Made by a program: the position numbers and the translations under genes. Under the pieces are notes generated by a model. The model had not been told where the DNA came from, did not search any database, and saw nothing but the letters and a program-made list of their open reading frames with translations. This document shows, piece after piece, positions 58,634 through 64,000 of a stretch of 64,000 nucleotides of DNA (positions are counted from its first letter, which is position 1; each line of letters opens with the position of its first letter). This DNA comes from Tolypothrix bouteillei VB521301 (GTDB lineage: Bacteria > Cyanobacteriota > Cyanobacteriia > Cyanobacteriales > Nostocaceae): assembly GCF_000760695.4 (NCBI RefSeq), contig NZ_JHEG04000001.1:62001-126000 (forward strand), given 5' to 3'.

Positions 58634-58749
58634 CTTAAGCTATCCAATCACGATCTTAGCTAGTTCGGTCACAAGAAGTATCAACGCTCTACAAGGTATA
58701 AAATCAATCCACATTCTCTCTCGTTCTCTAGTTTCTCGCGTGGCTGATA

Positions 58750-58801
58750 CAGGAGGCTACGCCTCCAATGAATTCATTCCCAGGTAGAGCTTGGGAACGA
58801 G
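58750..58801. repeat. Palindromic dispersed repeat
   Basis: GGAGGCTACGCCTCC hairpin followed by ATTCATTCCCAGG and TTGGGAACGAG. It is related to the other GGGAACGAG repeats in the window. Confidence 0.6.
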
Positions 58802-58918
58802 GGCTGAAGAAGCTTCTAAAGAATAATATTTTTATCCTCCTGTAGCAATCGTAAATGAATTACAAACACTTGTTCCTTGTTTCCCTTGTCCCCTTTGTTC
58901 GGATCTCAAACAGGATTG

Positions 58919-59962
58919 CTATATCCTTCCAATCGCTTCTTGAATATCGCCAATTAATTCATCCATTCTTGCTTGAGTTGTATTCCAAGAACACATAAAC
59001 CGCACTCCTCCAACACCAATAAAAGTGTAAAACTGCCAGTTCTTAGCTCGTAGTTGTGCGATCGCGTGTTCGGGTAATTTGACAAAAACACTATTAGCTT
59101 CCCTAGGAAACATCATTTCAACGCCTTCTATTTGTAACAATTTGTTTTCTAAATATTCAGCACATTGGTTGGCATGACGGGCATTCTTGAGCCAAGCACC
59201 TGTTTCTAATAAACCGAGCCAAGGTGCAGCAATAAAACGCATTTTTGATGCAAGTTGGCCTGCTTGTTTGCAACGATACGCAAAATCTTCTGCTAAAGTT
59301 TTATTAAAAAAAATAATTGCTTCTCCCATTGCCATACCGTTCTTTGTGCCGCAAAAACACAAAACGTCTACCCCACTTTTCCATGTTAATTCGGCGGGGC
59401 TTTTATTGATTGAAACCACTGCATTAGCAAATCGGGCTCCATCCATATGAATTTTTAAATTGTACTGTTTGGCAATAGATTTAATAGCAAGCAACTCATT
59501 CGTAGAATAGAGCGTGCCTAATTCTGTTGCTTGAGTCAGACTAATCACTTTTGGTTTGGGATAGTGTATGTCAGTTCTCTTCTTGATAATTGCCTCTATT
59601 GCATCTGGGGTTAACTTACCATTTGGTCCTTTTGCCAGTAATAATTTAGAGCCATTAGAAGCAAATTCAGGAGCACCACATTCATCAGTTTCAATATGTG
59701 CAGTTTCGTGGCAAATAACACTATGGTAAGACTGACATAACGAAGCCAATGATAGTGAATTAGCAGCAGTGCCATTAAAAACAAAAAATATCTCACAATC
59801 AATTTCAAACAACTCTCGAAAACCGTCTGTGGCTTTTTGAGTCCATATATCATTTCCATAGGCAGGAGCGCTACCCTGGTTTGCCTTAATCGTGTATTCC
59901 AATGCTTCCGGGCAAATACCGGAGGAATTATCGCTGGCAAACTGCTCTAAATTAAAATCCAT
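58919..59962 (-). CDS. ltaE: Low-specificity L-threonine aldolase
   Basis: 347 aa, normal length. PLP-dependent aldolase/beta-eliminating lyase family. The PLP lysine is K207 (FCGTKNG), and HMDGARFAN (172-180) supplies the cofactor Asp. It cleaves threonine or allo-threonine to glycine and acetaldehyde in the cytosol. It is followed upstream on the same strand by truB, 54 bp away, so the two could be co-transcribed. Confidence 0.9.
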   Translation of the reverse strand: MDFNLEQFASDNSSGICPEALEYTIKANQGSAPAYGNDIWTQKATDGFRELFEIDCEIFFVFNGTAANSLSLASLCQSYHSVICHETAHIETDECGAPEFASNGSKLLLAKGPNGKLTPDAIEAIIKKRTDIHYPKPKVISLTQATELGTLYSTNELLAIKSIAKQYNLKIHMDGARFANAVVSINKSPAELTWKSGVDVLCFCGTKNGMAMGEAIIFFNKTLAEDFAYRCKQAGQLASKMRFIAAPWLGLLETGAWLKNARHANQCAEYLENKLLQIEGVEMMFPREANSVFVKLPEHAIAQLRAKNWQFYTFIGVGGVRFMCSWNTTQARMDELIGDIQEAIGRI

Positions 59963-60016
59963 ATGTGTACGTTTTTAAGTTTAGTCTAGAAAATACTCTA
60001 TGTTACCAAAACAGAA

Positions 60017-60904
60017 TTAAATTGCTTCTAAGACCATTTCTGGAACGAGCAATGGATTGTCAGGAGAATCTTGCACTTGACCAATTCCCAAAAAGCGTCC
60101 ATCTTCATGATAAACTCGTACAATTCCCAAAATTTCTTGAATAACACTTACGCGCTGGCCCTGACACCATTTTTGAGCAAAAATTGCAGGTAGAGTAACG
60201 GATGCAAGATGCTGTAATGGTGTATCGAAGGGTATAGGTTTAAAAGTTTCTGCTTGCAGTTGTACTTCCAAATCGCTTAAAGTCACACTCTCTGCCAAGT
60301 GAAACCCACTACTTGCAGTACGTTCCAAAGCCGCAAGAGTTCCACCAGTTTGTAAAGCGGTTCCCAAATCTCGGGCTATTGACCGAATATAAGTACCAGC
60401 ACCACAATGAATGGCAACATCTAATTCTGGAAATTCTCCTTCCCGCCAATCCAAAATTTCCAGATGGAAAATTTCGACTATCCGAATGGGTACTTCCACA
60501 GTTTCGCCTTTGCGTGCTAAATCGTACAGGCGTTTTCCTTGAACTTGAATAGCGCTGTACATGGGTGGAATTTGTTCTATTTTGCCTAGAAATTGTTGCA
60601 GCAAAGGTTTAACTTTTTCCAGACGTAAGTCCCAGCAAGGTTGAGAGGTAACAATATCGCCCTGCAAGTCATCCGTTGTAGTCTGCACACCCAAGCGAAT
60701 TGTGGCTTTATATGCTTTTTCCCCAGGAAGATATTGTAATAAACGAGTTGCTTTACCCAATGCCATAGGTAGCACCCCTGTTGCAGCCGGATCTAGTGTT
60801 CCAGCGTGTCCTACCCGTTTGAGACGTAACAGTTTTCGTGTCTTTGCTACACAATCGTGGGATGTCCAGCCAAAGGGTTTGTTGAGATTGAGAAAGCCTT
60901 GCAC
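60017..60904 (-). CDS. truB: tRNA pseudouridine(55) synthase
   Basis: 295 aa. TruB signature with catalytic D38 ([15 protein letters not shown]), plus the N-terminal [14 protein letters not shown]. It converts U55 of the T-loop of tRNAs to pseudouridine. The C-terminal 80 residues form the PUA-like part. First gene of a possible unit with ltaE downstream. Confidence 0.96.
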   Translation of the reverse strand: MQGFLNLNKPFGWTSHDCVAKTRKLLRLKRVGHAGTLDPAATGVLPMALGKATRLLQYLPGEKAYKATIRLGVQTTTDDLQGDIVTSQPCWDLRLEKVKPLLQQFLGKIEQIPPMYSAIQVQGKRLYDLARKGETVEVPIRIVEIFHLEILDWREGEFPELDVAIHCGAGTYIRSIARDLGTALQTGGTLAALERTASSGFHLAESVTLSDLEVQLQAETFKPIPFDTPLQHLASVTLPAIFAQKWCQGQRVSVIQEILGIVRVYHEDGRFLGIGQVQDSPDNPLLVPEMVLEAI

Positions 60905-61106
60905 GGTTAATTTTATAGTTTTTATTTGTTTTAATGCGATTTATTATAGCAATCCTCTCGGATTGGTTTAAATGATGATAAACTCAGCAGATGCATGGAT
61001 AAAATGTTTCTCACAGGATTAAAAACAATTTTTTTAGCAATTAGCTTAAATGTTGCCAAGACGTGTAAAACTATGAGCAATTTGCCAAACATTATATCAA
61101 TCTTCA

Positions 61107-61141
61107 TTAGTAGAGGCGCGAAATTTTTGCGCCTCTACTAA
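61107..61141. terminator. Strong hairpin between the nucleotidase and truB genes
   Basis: TTAGTAGAGGCGC and GCGCCTCTACTAA form a perfect 13-bp stem around a 9-nt loop, 22 bp after the nucleotidase stop. No T run follows. It resembles the dispersed 'GTAGAGGCGCG' repeats of cyanobacteria and may terminate transcription. Confidence 0.55.
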
Positions 61142-61163
61142 TGTTATATTAATAGGCTATTTT

Positions 61164-62639
61164 TTATTGAAAAGTCCAGCGCCCTTCAATATGAGCGTCA
61201 AGCAACTGATGTGAACTCAGATATTCTTCCAGAACACTTTGAACAGAGGTTGCGATCGCTTTTGAGCTACCTAGTTCTTCCGCTGTCATGTTCAGACTCA
61301 TGACAGAATTTTTATAATGATATTCCTCAAGGCAAATGCTGTATTCTTTGTCTTCCTGAACCAGGTTGCCATTAATTAACAAAGATACTACTTTCTTCTC
61401 AGCATCGCTGTAAACTACCCGAACACCTTGACTAATTTGAAAACAATTGCTTTCATCAGGCATTCTATTTTCTGGTCTGAGAACATAGTTAAATATTTTA
61501 AGTAAATTTGCCCCAGTCAATCGAAACTTATATAATGCACCATCGTAAGGATAAACTTTTTTCAGATCGCCCAAAGTCACAAGAGGGCCTAACTCTGTAC
61601 CTCGGATAGAAGCACTGCCAATGAACACAACATCCAGCGTATCTATTTGGGCAAAAATATCTGTGATTAAGTTACCCAATTCAGTTTCCGCTTCACGAGT
61701 TGGATGCGTTAGTTTCCGTGTTAAACGACCAATGACTCGATTATATTTGCGATCTACCGCTTCTTGATAAGTCGCAATAAAGTTTTCTAAATCAACATCT
61801 CGTGGTGCAACTTCATTGTTGATTGGAATTAGTTGCCACTTCCATTCCACAATACTGTTAGTATCATCATCTACCACAATATCAAAACGCCCAATCTGGT
61901 CTGTACCAACTGCTGCTTGTGTAATCAAAATATTATTAACTTGGGCTGGCTGGTCTAAAAGAGTATGAGAGTGTCCGCCAATGATAATATCTACACCCCA
62001 TGATGGGTCCAGCATTGCCGCTAGTTTTTTGTCCTCTTCAAAACCAATGTGTGTTAACAGAACTGTCAGGTCAATATCTTCATTTTTGTAAGTATTGCAA
62101 ATCTTACCTATTTCTGAGGCTGCATCCTCTAAACCTACAAATGTACTAATACTTGTGTCTAGTTTTAATGCTTTAAGAACTTCTTCCGTTACAATACCAA
62201 TAAACATGATATCGAATCCATCAACATTGAGGATGATGTATGGATTCATCAATCTTTTACTGTATTTTTTAATATATAGATTAGCATTGACTATAGGAAA
62301 ATTTGCCATCTTTTCTAGAAATAGCAAATGTGGGAAGCCATAATCTAACTCGTGGTTCCCTAAGGTAACGGCATTTGGAGCCAAGTAATTCATAATTTCT
62401 ATGGTTGATAGACCTTTGAATTCGGTATCGATCATAGAACCCTGGAGCATATCGCCAGAAATTACATAAAGCACATTTTTCTCTTCTTGGCGTACTTGAT
62501 TGATATATCCTGAAAGCAGTGATAAACCACCAATCAACTTACCTTCTTCACCTTTGGCTTCTGCCAGAAAGTCTCCGTGCATATCATTTGAGTGCAAGAT
62601 TGTAAATTTTTTCAAACGTTCTGTGCTAGTACCAGTCAT
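61164..62639 (-). CDS. Bifunctional metallophosphatase/5'-nucleotidase
   Basis: 491 aa. The N-terminal metallophosphoesterase has LHSNDMHGDF (D19, H21), SGDMLQGS, TLGNHELDYG and GGHSHT. The C-terminal 5'-nucleotidase domain binds the nucleoside (VTLGDLKKVYPYDG). Unlike UshA-type enzymes it has no signal peptide, so it appears cytosolic. Substrate is probably a nucleoside monophosphate or related diphosphate. Monocistronic. Confidence 0.9.
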   Translation of the reverse strand: MTGTSTERLKKFTILHSNDMHGDFLAEAKGEEGKLIGGLSLLSGYINQVRQEEKNVLYVISGDMLQGSMIDTEFKGLSTIEIMNYLAPNAVTLGNHELDYGFPHLLFLEKMANFPIVNANLYIKKYSKRLMNPYIILNVDGFDIMFIGIVTEEVLKALKLDTSISTFVGLEDAASEIGKICNTYKNEDIDLTVLLTHIGFEEDKKLAAMLDPSWGVDIIIGGHSHTLLDQPAQVNNILITQAAVGTDQIGRFDIVVDDDTNSIVEWKWQLIPINNEVAPRDVDLENFIATYQEAVDRKYNRVIGRLTRKLTHPTREAETELGNLITDIFAQIDTLDVVFIGSASIRGTELGPLVTLGDLKKVYPYDGALYKFRLTGANLLKIFNYVLRPENRMPDESNCFQISQGVRVVYSDAEKKVVSLLINGNLVQEDKEYSICLEEYHYKNSVMSLNMTAEELGSSKAIATSVQSVLEEYLSSHQLLDAHIEGRWTFQ

Positions 62640-63262
62640 ATTTTTATTTCTTGTAGTTCTAATTGCTTTATTTGTTGCTGTGCCAACTTAATGTTCTTGA
62701 GGATATGAAGCTTTAATTGTTGCTTCTATGTTTGAAGTAGAAAATTTATCCACAATCCTATCATGGATATTTCAAAACTTTGTTAACATAAAATTTTAAT
62801 TTATTAAGATTTTATGTTAATGTTATTTCCTCATTTTTAAAAAGAAGTGTAAATGCCAAATTCATAAACTTGTGAGTATAAAGTTATCCTTTAAAATACA
62901 GATACTTGCTGGATCGAGCAAGTTTTTTTAAAATAAGTTTACTTTTTCTGATTTTATAAAAGTATTGATGAAAACAATTCCAGCCAATTTTCTAAAGAAA
63001 ATATTAAATTATTTTTATTTCATTACTATCTTTTTCAGCAAATAAGTATTGTGAATTTTGCCGTTAAGCCTTGAAAAACTTGCTGTAAAGGGTTTAGCAA
63101 ACAGCACAGCATATACGGTACGATAATGGAAATAGGATAACATCATGTGACGAGCAATTTTGGCATGATACGAGAAGATAGCAAAGCCATCTCAAGTTGG
63201 GGTATGGGAACAGGTAAAATAAGATCTGCATTGAAATTTGGCGTTGCAGAATAGAGATATGA
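62640..63262. other. AT-rich intergenic region
   Basis: 623 bp, very AT-rich. It includes upstream sequence of the nucleotidase gene. No gene or clear repeat was found. Confidence 0.4.
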
Positions 63263-63529
63263 ATTAGAGCGATCGCTATACAACGTGCCCGACTTGAAGA
63301 GTTTCATCAAGTAGCCTACAAGTATTTAGGTAGAGCCAAGGACGCAACTTTTGAATTGATAGATGCCATATTGCTGACTCGAAACATTTATCTCCTAGCA
63401 GACTTATTCTTACCACCAGTGTTTAGACGCAAGTAGTCAACCATTTATGAGGAATTACAAGATAGCAGACTACAGCGACAGAAATTGGCTATATATAAAA
63501 CAGATACTAACCCAGAAGCGTCTCATTAA
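63263..63529 (+). pseudogene. Transposase N-terminal relic with in-frame stop
   Basis: A frame without a start reads RARLEEFHQVAYKYLGRAKD... LPPVFRRK, like the N-terminus of a common cyanobacterial transposase. TAG at 63434-63436 then interrupts it where the family has Trp (RRKWPSIYE). The frame continues STIYEELQDSRLQRQ and ends at 63529. The rest of the transposase is gone. Confidence 0.72.
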
Positions 63530-63560
63530 TTTTGCTGGATAACTGAACGCACTACTCACT

Positions 63561-63667
63561 CTCGTTCCCTGGTTCTACCAGGGAACGAAGTTGGCAAGGC
63601 TCTGCCTCGCGCTCCACTGGAAGCGGAGTCTCCTGTAAGGCATTCTCAGGCGGAGCCTGGGAACGAG
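63561..63667. repeat. 107-bp palindromic dispersed repeat
   Basis: Bounded by CTCGTTCCC and GGGAACGAG, with inner hairpins (GTTCCCTGG...CCAGGGAAC and GGCTCTGCC/GGCGGAGCC). Same family as the copies at 29951, 32020 and 58750. Confidence 0.75.
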
Positions 63668-63715
63668 GTAGCAGCCTATCAAAATTAATGCGATGAACCA
63701 CTAGCGAAGTTCAAG

Positions 63716-64000
63716 TTACTTCTTAAACCCTCGTGCTAATTCATTTGTGGTCAAAGATTGTACAAGACTTAAACTAACCGACTTACCAGATATTGCTTTG
63801 ACATAAGCAGCATTAAGAAAAGTATTATATTGAGGCATTTCTGCAACATAAGTTGCAAAGAATGGCAAACTCAAAATGTTTAAATATCGGCGTGCAAGAC
63901 TTGGATCTTCTCCAACAAGTTCTGAGGGTAATGCGAATTGATTTGCACTTCCTTGCCCTTCTCCAATTGCTGAAAAATGGCTGGTTTTTGAAATAACTGC
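63716..64000 (-). CDS. Hypothetical protein, C-terminal part (cut by window edge)
   Basis: 94 residues, ending LTTNELARGFKK with TAA at 63716-63718; the start lies beyond the window. Visible sequence includes SELVGEDPSLARRYLNILSL and FFATYVAEMPQYNTFLNAAY, mostly helical. I do not recognise it with confidence. The absence of stops over all 285 bp supports a real gene. Confidence 0.6.
   Translation of the reverse strand, partial: AVISKTSHFSAIGEGQGSANQFALPSELVGEDPSLARRYLNILSLPFFATYVAEMPQYNTFLNAAYVKAISGKSVSLSLVQSLTTNELARGFKK

Overview
The window comes from the chromosome of a filamentous, probably heterocyst-forming cyanobacterium (Nostocales type). The evidence is a psbA gene for photosystem II D1, the N-terminal half of a split DnaE carrying the cyanobacterial DnaE split intein, and very frequent GCGATCGC (HIP1) palindromes. 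It also has heptanucleotide short tandem repeats, an XisI-family gene, a fused modBC gene and many large multidomain signalling proteins. No rRNA, tRNA or CRISPR array was found.

Layout. Positions 1-9.7 kb hold a GH39-like glycosidase with a 75-bp coding tandem repeat and a DUF4114-like end, an agmatinase-family enzyme, a YpfJ-type zinc peptidase, a PanE-like reductase, a small membrane protein, an RRM protein, and a cupin gene divergent from an AraC regulator. Positions 9.7-14.5 kb hold a two-gene signalling unit: a receiver-GAF-GGDEF protein followed by a hybrid histidine kinase. Positions 14.7-25 kb are the most unusual part: a HEAT protein, a GMC oxidoreductase with an extra N-terminal domain, and a fused E1-like/YcaO azoline-forming enzyme. 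Next come an unknown protein, a small protein that joins a double-glycine leader to a Peptidase_S74 chaperone domain, and a TpsA-type exoprotein. Positions 25-35 kb hold psbA, a glycogen debranching enzyme, a repeat-rich zone with a complete 352-bp MITE, small exported proteins and dnaE-N.

Positions 35-46.5 kb hold a dicarboxylate/amino-acid symporter and three consecutive histidine kinases with closely similar transmitter ends and different inputs (membrane-bound, Ser/Thr kinase-AAA-GAF, and PAS-PAS). Positions 46.5-52.1 kb hold small unknown genes and a molybdenum cassette: NifX-like protein, small membrane protein, ModA and fused ModBC. This is followed directly by the tail of a deleted xisH and an intact xisI. 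Positions 52.6-58 kb hold a macrodomain protein, a receiver-PAS-adenylate cyclase, two small unknown genes, and a receiver protein whose histidine-kinase dimerisation helix has lost its histidine. Positions 58-64 kb hold housekeeping enzymes (dienelactone-hydrolase-like, threonine aldolase, TruB, 5'-nucleotidase). The end is a decayed region with a transposase relic and a partial gene cut by the window edge.

How the genes work together. The clearest functional units are molybdate uptake with a NifX-like cofactor protein, and the several c-di-GMP, cAMP and phosphorelay proteins, most of them without a separate output regulator. A possible RiPP or protein-modification locus lies around YcaO. 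The best candidate for something undescribed is the leader-S74 fusion at 21445-22008 near the YcaO gene.
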